Source: Lepraria neglecta | Lineage: Eukaryota > Ascomycota > Lecanoromycetes > Lecanorales > Stereocaulaceae | Length of the DNA stretch: 64,000 bases | Assembly (NCBI GenBank): GCA_033220425.1 | Contig: CM065650.1 | Span: 4,030,001-4,094,000 of the forward strand | Direction of reading: 5' to 3' | In this document: piece after piece, positions 34,601 to 45,013 of the stretch | How positions within the stretch are numbered: the stretch's first letter is position 1 | Layout of the letters: each line of letters begins with the position of its first letter | Notes under the pieces: model-generated | Seen by the model: only the letters and a program-made list of their open reading frames with translations | The model's database searches: none | What the model was told of the DNA's origin: nothing | Position numbers and translations under genes: made by a program

Positions 34601-37600
34601 GAAATGAAGGGCTCGGTGCCCATGGCTATTTCGTGCTTCTGGATCTGCTCCGGCCTCAATGAGTGGCGCTATCAATTCGCTCTTACCCTCATTAGCTGCA
34701 TAGTGGAGCACAGGAGACTCGAACACGGCGGGCTTCTTCGGGCTAAATTTGTGCTCCAGTAGAAGCTTCGCCGTCTCTAAGTGGCCCTCAAGTACTGCCA
34801 AATGTAATGCCGTGTGGTTTGTGACATTAGGCAGATCTATACTTGCACCTCTGTCGAGGAGAAGCTTGCACACGGCAGTGTTGCCGGCAGAAGCCGCAGA
34901 GTGCAGCGGAGTGTTGGAAGCTTCTTTCTCTTTCGCGTTGATTTCGGGTCTGGTAGCAAGTACGAGCTCGACAAATTCGACGCTGCTGTTCTCTGCAGCA
35001 ATATGAAGAACGGTCCGATTATCCTCCGAAAGCGAATTCATTTCAGCGTTTAATGTGGCCAACAGCCGAGCAACCTTCAGGGAATCGTGAAATGCAGCAA
35101 CATGTATCGGTCGAAAACCCCCCATACAGGTCACCTCCAACCCGGCTCCAAACTTGTGCAGCTCTCGAGTGACATCATCATAATCATGCTCCGCCGCCAG
35201 ATGAATTGGTGTTTGGTTCCAAAACTTTTCGCTCGTTGCTTGCAAAAGAGGCCCTCGATCAAGAAGTAATCTGACGGCGTCCAGGTTTCCGGTGTCCGCT
35301 GCAGTGTGTAGTGCACTTACTCCATCGTTATCTTGAGCATTGATATCCGTGCCATGCTGAAGGAGTGGCGCCACCAGGCTCTGATGACCCTCATCGAGTG
35401 CAATCATGAGTGCATTCTTGCCCTCGGCATCCTTAGCATTCACATCAGCTTTTGCCTCCAAGAGTCTATTGAAAGCCCACTCATTTCCCTGCCCAGCAGC
35501 CTCTGCGAGGGGCGTTCGCTGCTTGTTGGAGGATACATGTTCAACAGAATATCCGTTTGAGATTAATCGCTCAAGGACGTCGTGCCACTCAAATGCGATG
35601 GCCACATGATAGACTGAGTATCGAGCCAAGAGTGGAGAAGCCTGTACGGTAGAGCCTTCATCTTCCTCTAGAAGCCACAGACACATCTCGCGTTTTATTC
35701 CCAACATGGCATAGTCAAGTGGTAACAGACCAAAGCCGTCGATTTGGGTTTTCAGCTTCCTCAGATGCGGACGCGACTTTGCCAAATTTGACAGTCCGAA
35801 GTATGCAAGCATGTGTAAGGGACTCGAAGACCCTGGAAAAGGATAAATTTTATCCTCAACCATGATGATTTGCAGGGAAAGATTCCTTGCGTTCTCGCAG
35901 TCGATGAATCTCCAGACCAGATCCACTGGCGCATCCTCTGAGGCCTGGGCGACATGGGTCCCCCAATTCTCAGCAGCGTATCGCAGAAGAACATTATCGC
36001 GCATTAAACGCGTAAGTTCCTCGGCCGTGGCTGCAGGGCCTGAGCTGAATTGGTCAAAAAGAAGGTACGTAAGACAAGCCTCCGACAAACTTCTCCCAGC
36101 ATGCAGCTGCATCTGGCGATAGTCTCCCAGCTCTGGCGCAGTGGCATCACGCAACTCGAAGAGATAGTCCCGAAGCGACGTATGAACGAGGTGATAGAAG
36201 TCATCTTGATCAAGCGAGACTAATTCAGCACAGAAGGTGGTAAACTCTCGATCCGTTCCCCACCGGTCACCCTTATCGATGGCCTTTTTCCCATGACGGA
36301 TAGACAAGGCCTCAAGTAGTTCCCTCCGTGATAAAGGCCGGATAGCATTGGCAATCCAGAGCAGAATTTTCAATGTCAATTCTTTATTATCCTCATCGTC
36401 CTGATTCAAGATCCGTTTCAGGTTGTCTTCGTAGGCCTTCGTCAGTCCCTTCGGCAAGGACATGAGCCGCTCCAGCAATTGATTCGGGGGCAGAGATCCT
36501 CGCAATCTGCCCACCGTTTGGCTAACATAGAGGAACATGCCTTGCGCACGGTCGAGTAATACAGCCTTTGCAACGTCTAGTAGCTCAGAATCCCAAACAG
36601 GGTCATCCAGTGAAAGTCGGTTGAAAATGAATGTTTTGATATCTTCTGCGTTAGCCCCTTTATCAACGTGTACTTGCGGATATTGCTTGAAGGCATTCTG
36701 CATTGGCAAATAATCCCGGCTGAAGACAATGACCCTTAAAGTGCATCCTGTCTCACGCAAGAGCAGGGGCACAAATTTGAGGAATCTTTCAAATTCCGAG
36801 AGTTCGTCCAAACCGTCGAGAACAATGAATGCTTGTGGAAAGCCCGAAATCACAGCCGGCAGCAACTTTTCAACCTCATTTGCTCCAGGACCTCGAGCCT
36901 GAACCAAGCTTTTCGCATTGTATTTATCCTCCAAATTATGTTCGAGCCGTGGACTCTGGACGCTGATTTGCTTCAGCATTGTAGTCAGGAGGTACAGATA
37001 GCTGGATTTTTCCGAGCTAGACGAGTCGCAGTAGAAATGCGCAATAGCAACGTCGTCGGTTTTGAGCTGGTAAAGCTCGTCCAGAGTCAATGCAGCTAGG
37101 ACAGATTTACCACATCCGGGTTTTCCTTTGACCCAGAGCAGGCTAGAATGAGTAGAGGTCTTCCAGGCTTGGTACAGATCATGGGTCTGAAACCAGATCC
37201 CGGTTCCTGCGACCGCCGAGGTTGTTCTTTTGTCGTGGACGTCTTGAAATTGGACCGAAGGCAACCAATTCATCACAAGCTGCTTCTTTGCTCCTATTAG
37301 ACCATCAGCCTTTTTGACCGATAATATTGACGGTATTTGATTCTACAAACCTCGTCTTACACGATCTTCTTCTTCACGGGCACGCCTGAGATCAGCTGCG
37401 CGCTGGTCCTCTTGCGCCTGTGCTACAGTCCTTCCAGCCAGCAATGAATCCATGATATCTTCATGGGCTTGCCGATGAGCTCGTTGGGCATCACGTTGTT
37501 CCTGAGAAGCTGAAAGCTGCCCCTGATAGACTTGCAAAAGCTGTGACTGCGTTTCACTTCTTCCGGCCAGTAACGAGTCCATGATATCTTTGTTGGCTTC

Positions 37601-38458
37601 ACGATGCTGCAATGCTGAGTTTACGACAACCCAGAAAATTTGCATGAGCCGTCTGGAATCACAATGCTCAGCCCGCGCCTTGTAGTTTTCGAGATGCCCA
37701 TCGAAATTGTCGACAATTCCACCGAAAGTGTCTGAGAAGTGTTCTATGAGAGATTTGCTGAACACCTTGAAACCACTCCGACGCTTGCCCTCCTCATCAA
37801 CGTAGAGCTTCAAGGCTTTCTGGCAAAAGTCAAGGATGTCACCGTAGACGAGCACCAGTGCCTCTTGCACTCGCTCATCGTACTGATAGATGCAAAGATC
37901 GAAATCCATAAGCAGGGCGGCCTTTGCACTCATCTTGGCCAGCCATTTCAAGATAAGTTGCTGGTAGGAATCGTAATTGTCACTGACCTGCAACAGACCG
38001 ATGATCCCTCCTATAACCAAGGAGGATGGGTATGGATCTGCTTGGGATGCAGCCGATGCTACGGGCATGTACATGCCTAGCGTTCTGCAGAACGGTCTGA
38101 GCAAAGCATTGATCTTACTTATCCGGCTCTGCTTTTGATGCTTGTTGCAAATGCGTTCGACAACGCCAGAAAACGAGTCAATGCTTCCGGTGGCATATTT
38201 GAGGAAGAAAGCTCGATCTTTTGGATCAAGCTTTTGCACATGCGCTTTCCATGCTCGAGTGCTGGCATCGGTGGTGAAACTAGAAGAACCGTTACCAATG
38301 CTCTAATCTCAATGACTTGGCAGGATTTACATTGTCTGGGGAATAGGTGAGCCAAATTGCAATGGGAAAGGAGCCGCTGGCGCCGAGGGACCAGCCACTG
38401 CGCTTGGCGCTATCAATTGGGCCAGCAACGCATTTGGGTCGTGAGACACTAGAGACAT
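31607..38458 (-). CDS. NLR-like STAND receptor: helical N-domain, NACHT, ankyrin repeats, ZZ-like finger
   Basis: Exons 38458-38331, 38279-37351 and 37293-31607 join in frame to 2,247 residues. Start ATG 38458 (MSLVSHDPNALLAQLI); the large frames open at GTG. Order: (1) helical N-terminal domain to about residue 300, like the domain that precedes NACHT in many fungal STAND proteins (LRPFCRTLGMYMPV, VIGGIIGLLQVSDNY); (2) a 43-residue unit carrying DIMDSLLAGR twice; (3) NACHT, with Walker A GKPGCGKS near 409-416 and Walker B FIVLDGLDEL near 508-517; (4) winged-helix-like part (LSRRELLEALSI, YHLVHTSLRDYLF); (5) about 20 ankyrin repeats, roughly 840-1620, e.g. TALHLAVLEGHLETAKLLL; (6) a ZZ-like finger near 1715-1750 (CDIC, CREC, CTKC); (7) a disordered Ser/Pro/Glu tail. 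Fungal NLRs sense non-self or danger and trigger cell death or defence; that role here is inference. No amyloid or lipase effector is seen. Confidence 0.9.
37434..37596 (-). repeat. 43-codon internal repeat in the NLR linker
   Basis: DIMDSLLAGR is encoded twice, 129 nt apart, each preceded by an Asn-Lys or His-Glu helix end and followed by a Gln-rich helix (SETQSQLLQVYQ; TVAQAQEDQRAA). The two DNA copies differ at several third positions, so the duplication is old but the protein motif is kept. Confidence 0.8.
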
Positions 38459-39201
38459 TTTGCCGTCATCTCCGGTGGACGCGGGTATGAGGAGTTAGGC
38501 GGCGAAACCTGCGGCTCAGAATGATTGCGATAACCTTGGGGAAACATTATTCAGGTGGGGAGATTGGACGACGTTCTTAAAGTAAAAGCGAAAAGAAGGT
38601 TGTGTTCGATGATCGATCTAGGCCGTGCTGAAGAGTGCTTTCTTTACCCAACACGGTTACCGGTCTTCGTTTGGCTTGAAGCACTTTTCCTGTTTCGCTA
38701 AGCAACAACATGGTTGTTCCCATCGTGGCACAACCACGGGGTGTTATCTGATGAGCAAGGGATTTTTGAGCCGCAAGGCTCGAGCAAGTAATTGTATTAC
38801 AGAGTGCTAGCGATGATGCACGGTGATGAAGCCGAAAGTTTTTGAGGCTCGGGAGTAGGTGTAGACATATCAAGCTGTGAGGTGCCTGCCCTAATTAGTC
38901 CGGACATCTCCCCAACTTGACATCCAATATACTTGACAGCGAGCAGTAAAGGGTTGGAGATTTTGGGTCTGAACCCCGTACAAAATTCAATCTACTAGTC
39001 AGTGGCCATACGTTCACGGCCGATCCGAGTAATCCGAGCAATCAGGACGAAAAGCCGAGGGTTATTGTCCGGACTTTTTTGCTACCTGCAAGCATGCCAA
39101 GCGGCCATGAAGTGGCAGTGACAGTGGTTCGATCAACAATCACAGCACTTTAGAGATGATTCTGATCGTTTCGAGAGATTTGATGGTCTACTCAGAGCGG
39201 T
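38459..39201. other. upstream region of the NLR gene
   Basis: It contains the NLR promoter and the 3' flank of the broken F-box-like gene. No frame with coding character was found; a 98-codon minus frame at 38,577-38,873 shows no domain. Confidence 0.45.
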
Positions 39202-40292
39202 CTAGGCCAGAAAATATCTACCATCATTATCTAGCGCGACAAAATTATCTCCATCTTTCACAAGCCCGTTGAAGAAATCATGAAGATTCCGTGGACGCGT
39301 TACCCCCTTCAACATCAATTCCTTCAGCTTACCAGCCTCGCCAAACTTCTTAATAAAGTGTTTCACTCGCGATTCATCTGATCATCTGAGGTCAAATTCC
39401 AGGCCGAGAAATCGAGAAAAAGCCTCTCCAGTGCTGGGAAACCAGTGTTCTTCCAGCTCCTATTATGAATGAAGCCCTTCCAGTACTCCTCCGCCTGTTC
39501 CACAGTTCTGTAAATGGAGCTACACTGACTCAAACGCAGGCTCACATTACGGACTTCGCTCAGTCTGCCGTACTTTGGCCTTCGAAATACGAAGTCTGTT
39601 GAATGCAGGTCGTGAGTGAGTCCGTCGTGGCCGAACTGCTCGATGTATTCGAGATTGTCAGAGTAGAAATGGTTTAACCCATATAAGACGGGCCAAGCTT
39701 CGTCGTAGACGCTTCGACAGGTGCGTAAGATTGTGCTATCAATGTCGTCGATTGGGTTTTAATGTTTGCATAAAAAAGCCTTGTTGGTGCTATTGAGTTT
39801 GTGTGCTTTGTTTATGGGGCCTCGAGATCTTAACAACTGCTCGTAGATCAAGGCTCTGATTTCTGGCGGAACCTTATCGAGGAAGTAGCATGTTGGTGGG
39901 GTTGGCTTCCCTTCTAGTGTAGCAGGAGAGTTGAACAGTGCCGAGTCTTCTGTATTGTGCTTGTGGTCCTTGGTCAAGACATCGTGGGTTTTTGGAGGCA
40001 AAGTATCCTTCTCGCTGCTGGGTGTAGGGCCGGCTGCGGAAGTATCATCCAAGCCTAAGGTCATTCTACCAGCATTATGTATGTGTATGCGGTCCTTGGT
40101 ATGAACATCGTGGCTTTTTGAAGGCAAAGTATCGGGGTTCTCGCTGCTGGGCGCAGGACCAGCCCCAGAAGCATTGTCCGAGTCTAAGGTCATGCTAAGC
40201 ATTTTGTGCGGTGCAGAGCTGTTTCCCGCCGCCAGAGGACTCACTAAATTTGAAAGTCCACCGATTTCTATATCCGAAAGTAAAGAAGTCAT
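39202..40292 (-). pseudogene. broken F-box-like gene, relative of the 61,984-63,440 gene
   Basis: ATG 40292 opens a frame with two tandem repeats, then the fungal F-box-like motif LDKVPPEIRALIYEQLL, and stops at TAA 39759-39761. The same frame continues DDIDSTILRTCRSVYDEAWP, VLYGLNHFYSDNLEYIEQFG and TGFPALERLFLDFSAWNL to TGA near 39363, and a shifted frame carries the family C-terminus (VKHFIKKFGEAGKLKELMLK, NGLVKDGDNFVALDN) to TAG 39202-39204. The intact relative at 62 kb has the same order (GFPALERLVLDF, then an intron, then GGLKELMIKG). The TAA could be a CAA to TAA change. The C-terminal shift sits where the relative has its intron, so a miscalled intron could explain that lesion but not the TAA. 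Confidence 0.65.
39944..40194 (-). repeat. two tandem repeats of about 43 codons
   Basis: Two units begin at 40194 and 40064 (minus strand). Shared sense: MTL.....GAGPAPSSE / AAGPTPSSE, then DTLPSKSHDVHTKD / DTLPPKTHDVLTKD. They lie just before the F-box-like motif of the broken gene. Confidence 0.75.
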
Positions 40293-40668
40293 GGGGCATG
40301 TTGAGGGATTGATGCTTATTTCTTGGATTTGTGGAAGATGAGAAGTATCAAGGAATGGGATTGAAGAGGCTGGGATTGTTATTTGAAGGGGGTTGAGCCA
40401 AGGCGCAGAGCAGATTTCTGAAATAGTGCGTTCAAAGATGCAAGTATGTTGGGTGGTTTTCCCATGTGAAAGCGATATAGAAGCTTGGCAAAGCTAAAAA
40501 AATCCGACATGCTCGGCTGGGTAGAAGGTTAACATTGCATGATTTCGTCGGTTATGGTCTAAAGTCACTGCAAAGACTGTAGAAATAATAAGTCCGAATT
40601 AGCATAAATGTAAACATGAATAAGTATGTTTCCAAATGAATGACTTGAATGTATATCTATTTATCCAG
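40293..40668. other. intergenic, nothing recognised
   Basis: Upstream region of the broken F-box-like gene and 3' flank of the phosphatase-like gene; no other feature is seen. Confidence 0.45.
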
Positions 40669-41794
40669 CTATGTCGGCGTTGGATAGCTGCACACCGAAG
40701 TAGTTGCAGTAACCGAAGGAGGGGATGTGCATGTACAAAGCGGGGTGAACGGCTCGCTTGCTGTCGTTGGAGCCGTACCACCAACAATTTGTGCTTTCAC
40801 AAGCACCGGTATAGAGGCTCCGGTATTTAATCCGAATACTTGATGACCAAGCACTGCAAAGAAGACACACGTTAGTGTGGTTCGCCAGCTATGTGAGTTC
40901 AAGAGATTGAGACTGACCTCTTAGAATGGACCCAATTTCCCCGGAATGGCTCGTGATAGAGATGTAGGTACTGCAATCCGTGGAGAAGACCTGGTCAAGC
41001 ACCTTCTTAGACCTGATATCTTGATCATCGTTAGTCTCCCCCTGTAGAGCCTCCCACAATTGATCGTTCTCCGTAAAGCCAGGCTCGATCATATAGCTTG
41101 GAAAGCTGTCGTGTATATAAGTCTCGTTGCTCCTTCGATCGCACGTATGCCCACTGATGCTCTCCCGGAAATATTCCTTGACCTCAGGTACGAAAGGATG
41201 CTTAGCTGGCAAATCGAGCCCGTTGAAGGTATAGTTCGCCGTTTGCAGACACCTTGTCAAGGGGCTGGTGTAGTAGCTCTGAGGCCTAGGAATCTTCTGG
41301 CATTCGATCTCAGAGGCCCAAAAGGCGTTTACTGCCAGAGCTTGAGTGACCCCTAAAGGCGAGAGATGGGCGTCTGACCAGGTGACGGTACTGTTGCCAT
41401 CAAGCTCTGAGTAATAACAGTTCCAAGCAGGCGTGCCGTAGTACGCTTGTGCGTCGTTGTGGTACCCGTCGCCGTGGCGGCCCATGTAGAGCAGCTTGTA
41501 CTGTGTGTGGTGGGGAGCATCGCGGTTGAATTGGGAGACTTGGCGCTCGAAACGCTGCCATTGGGTCAAGTTGTGATGGGGATCATTTCCGTCGGTAACG
41601 TAAGTGCGATTGATGAGGCCGAAGTTGGTCGTCATGAAATCAAATGATGTTACGTTTGTTGAGGGGTCATCTTGGAGGAAGTATCCCGTAATTGTGGTAT
41701 AATTGATGTAGCTATGGCTGTCAGCTAAAGGCGTCTGGACAAGACAGCTTGCTATAGCGGCCCCAAAGGCTAAAGAATAGGAGGGGAAAATCAT
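40669..41794 (-). CDS. secreted histidine-phosphatase (phosphoglycerate mutase-like) family protein
   Basis: Exons 41794-40918 and 40853-40669 give 353 residues. Start ATG 41794. A signal peptide (SYSLAFGAAIASCLVQTPLA) is followed by the histidine phosphatase fold: RHG motif in LLYMGRHGDGYHN near residue 105, SPLTRCLQTANYTFNG, the acid/base region PEVKEYFRES, and the second catalytic histidine in ITSHSGEIGSILR just before the intron. The last exon adds GHQVFGLNTGASIPVLVKAQ and a Thr/Ser/Pro/Cys tail (CTCTSPPS...CSYPTPT) as in wall-anchored or O-mannosylated proteins. Several N-glycosylation sites (NYT, NVT, NRT, NLT, NST) support secretion. The substrate cannot be stated; the family includes phosphatases and phytase-like enzymes. 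Both catalytic histidines are present. Confidence 0.88.
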
Positions 41795-42174
41795 GATAGT
41801 GCTGTGTAGCTCGTTGGCTGTGGAGGAGACTTCTTACCGAATCACACGGGCATCCACAGTCGCTTTATGTATCTTGTGGTTTTCCTCATCGTTGGGGTAG
41901 ACATGACCTCTGCTCTCCTGGTCAAGACAGGTCGTTGATTGGTGCCTATGGTTCAGGAACGTGGACAGCGTGTGCGGTCATGGGTAGGACTTTGGAGGTC
42001 CGATGAGCCGTGAAGCCACCGGGGATCAGCAGCAGGGATGTGCCCGAAGAGGCAGCTGGTTACGAACGAGAAAGCCTCCCACGGCATGGAGAATTCAAGA
42101 CGTCCTTGTAAAGAACTCTATATGAATAAATAAATCTATGTTGGAAAAGATTGCCTAGCGAATTGATTGGCTAT
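41795..42174. other. intergenic, promoter of the phosphatase-like gene
   Basis: Nothing else is recognised in this stretch. Confidence 0.45.
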
Positions 42175-42765
42175 TCAACTCGTACTAGAATAATTAAGTG
42201 CTCCTTCGCCAAATTCTATCATACCACTGCCAGAGTCTGTGCTATCGATTGATGCACTCATCAACACATTCTTCCTGTTAGGCAGTGGTACTCTCTGCAC
42301 ATCCGATCCGTTGAGTAGATCCAGACTCCCAGGTACCCCTGTCCAAACAAGATTCGCAGTGACCTGATCGGTTAGACCAAGCCAATCGATTCCCAGCTGT
42401 CTTCGCATAGCCAAACAATTAAGGACCAATCTTGAACCCGAGTAATAAATGGCCTCCACTTTGAAATTTTCGGTAGCGTACTGGGACATGCCGTCGATGC
42501 GAATACCACAGTCATATTCTTCTGGGCCGTCAAGCCAATAAAGTTTTGGAAGGTGTTCGACATTGAGTCCGGTAGTCAGGTTACGGCCCCACTGTTTGGG
42601 AAGATTCTCCCCGGGAAGGCGAGATAAGTAGAGGATCCCTTGTAGAAGTACGCCACAGTCTCTGTAGCCGGGAAGAGCACTCGGCGCGTCGTAACATTGG
42701 ACACTTAGAGAGGGCGAGTATAGGGAGAAAAGGGCGGCGAGCAGGAAGATTGGATGTTGTGGCAT
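42175..42765 (-). CDS. small secreted cysteine-containing protein
   Basis: Start ATG 42765 gives 196 residues with a strong signal peptide (PQHPIFLLAALFSLYSPSLS). The frame is open further upstream to 42921, but there the N-terminus would bury the signal peptide. The mature protein begins QCYDAPSALPGYRDCGVLL and has further cysteines in YDCGIRID and LVLNCLAM, giving four in all, plus PKLYWLDGPEEYDCG and IDWLGLTD. The pattern (Cys-Tyr-Asp-Ala-Pro, paired Asp-Cys-Gly) recurs in secreted proteins of ascomycetes that I cannot name. It sits in a run of three secreted-protein genes with the phosphatase-like and Asp f 4-like genes. Confidence 0.75.
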   Translation of the reverse strand: MPQHPIFLLAALFSLYSPSLSVQCYDAPSALPGYRDCGVLLQGILYLSRLPGENLPKQWGRNLTTGLNVEHLPKLYWLDGPEEYDCGIRIDGMSQYATENFKVEAIYYSGSRLVLNCLAMRRQLGIDWLGLTDQVTANLVWTGVPGSLDLLNGSDVQRVPLPNRKNVLMSASIDSTDSGSGMIEFGEGALNYSSTS

Positions 42766-45013
42766 CTTGTGTACTTGCAAAAGGACCAAGAGTGTGTTTG
42801 GTTTGAAGGCATGAAGAGACACATATTCGCGGGAGTTGCTTAATACATATACTGCGGATGAAATGTACATTGAATGTGGGGAAGCGCCCAAGCGCGATTT
42901 CGGCAAGAAGATGCCTTGCACTCACTGTCTTGAACTTTAGCCGTGCTGTTTTGTGAGTGAGACACCCTAGCTGGTGTAACATAAGCAAATGTATCTTGGA
43001 AGCTGTGCAAAAAGCTGCAGGAAAGAACAGCAGGGTGTGGAATGAAGGCGCCGCATGATTTTTGGAGGTTACCATGACACGCACTCAGTTTATAGTGACC
43101 ACGTTGAACTTGGATAAGAAATGATGAAAAGAATTTCGAACTTGAAGGGCGCGTCGAGCAAGTTTGTCGGGTTTCTCATGTAAATATCAGGGCTGGGTTC
43201 CTTGGCTCGATGCTGTTCTCGTCGCTTGAAAGCGCGACAAAGAAATCTGCCTCACGAACATTTCTGCATATTCAAAGATGCATAATGGGCTACCCCATGT
43301 AAGACATACCGGACGAGGAAAGGTCCCCACGAAGGCGATCCTTTGACCATTTGAGGAGGAGGGGATTTGGCAAGGCTCGTCGTGCCTTGGGCCTATGGTT
43401 AAACATTCTAAGGAACCGAGCCATCATTCATCATGGGGATTTTCAGATAGAATCGTCAGAACCAATCTGAAAGTTCGTCTATCAGGATCAACAGGGCAAC
43501 ATGTCTTCCCCCACCTTTCTCTTAAGCATTCGCGCTTTACAGCGCGCTATTCTCCTAGCTGCATTTGCAGAGTGGTGGTGATGAGAAATCGTACAAATCT
43601 GGTCAATGCCAAAAAAGGAGACGAAGGATTGAACACGACAGCAGCTGACATGGACACAGTCCGTATGATTCTTTGTGGGGTAGCAGCTACTGCTTCCTGA
43701 CTTTCGGCCCACTCACACACGCTCAGTCAGATTCTGCAGGATGTACTGGCACAGATGATGCGTTGGCACCTTACGCGCTTGAAGAATGATCGCAACGCAG
43801 CAAAAGGACCCGATCCAGGTACCCTAACGAAGATTTATCCGAATGGTGACGGCTACCATGTGTCACTCATTCTGGGAAGAGGTGGATTTATATGCCAACT
43901 TCTAAGTGGTGATGATGTGACGAAAGAAGAAAGGTCGTGCGCTTTCCTCGCCGCTTGAGCTAGGGTTTCATCATGAATCTGTGTTTGCGACCGGCAGGAT
44001 CTGTTCCACGTATTGCGCTCCATTCCACGCAAAATTTGTTTACCTTGCCTTAATCCCGCGTAGAATGTAGGTACCTTGCCCTGTGGCACGACCGGATGAG
44101 ACAACGGAAGTGAAGATCTGTTATTATTGTGCCGCTTTCGACGTCGGCCAACGACACCGAATCGCTCATAAAAGTCTACCCCAGACTCCAACAGCATCTA
44201 GCAGTTAGATGAAGAGCATTAAAACGGTTTGCCTTTGATTTGACCTTGGGAGCCATGGGGGCATCACAATTATAGAAGCTGCATCATTATGTAACCGCCA
44301 GGGGTCCCGCTGATCTCTGACATCTGGTTGGCTGTCTCCTGCATTAGCGCGTTCCGGCAGGGAAATTGCACCCAGATTTGCGACGATTTCCATCCCTTGA
44401 GCATCTCCTTCTCTCTCACAACTCCATCTCGTCGTCGTCATCTTCCTCCTTCAATTGTCTTTTTTCACGATCTTTCAGACAGAAACCAAGTCACTCCTTT
44501 CTTGATTTCTGTTGCCTTCGTGAAGAATACCGGTGTTTAACAAATCAGTCACTCTTTACAATCTCCGACGATTACCCCTTCCGACGCGGCGCTGGCTTCA
44601 CAAACGATCTCAGGTACGCCATCATTCACGCATTCATTGTTCTCAATAGCCACAACCCATCCCATGCAAACCCTCATCTCAAGGAAATCAAGGAAAGACA
44701 ATGACCGAAAGTCCTTTGCTCCGGCATTGGCTCTGCTTCTTTGTTCTTGAAATAGAATCAAACTTCGAGACGCCCCACTCAGTGTCAACTCCTCGGCTTT
44801 TGTTACAGAATCTATCTATGTACCACGCGCACCCTGTTCTCACCTCATCACCTCTTGCCTTTGCAAACGTCGACACTCTTTTTAGCACACTCCTTTAGCA
44901 ACTGCGTTGATCGCTAACATCACACTCTTTTTCAGATCCATTTCGACGCATTTTACGCAGCTAGCAAGCACATCAATCTCCACCATATTACGATATACGC
45001 ATAACATCTCATC
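42766..45013. other. 2.2 kb gap, no supported gene
   Basis: The frames here (for example 43,395-43,700) lack domains and conserved-looking exon structure. The right part (44,390-44,480) has a pyrimidine-rich stretch with CGTCGTCGTC, suggesting a long leader or leader introns of the Asp f 4-like gene. A non-coding transcript cannot be excluded. Confidence 0.4.

Noticed and set aside
31607-38458. frameshift or gene fusion in the NLR
   Set aside because: The three exons join in frame with normal splice sites and all domains are continuous, so no fusion or break is needed.
43395-43700. 101-codon plus frame in the 2.2 kb gap
   Set aside because: No domain, signal peptide or splice structure; composition is like non-coding DNA.
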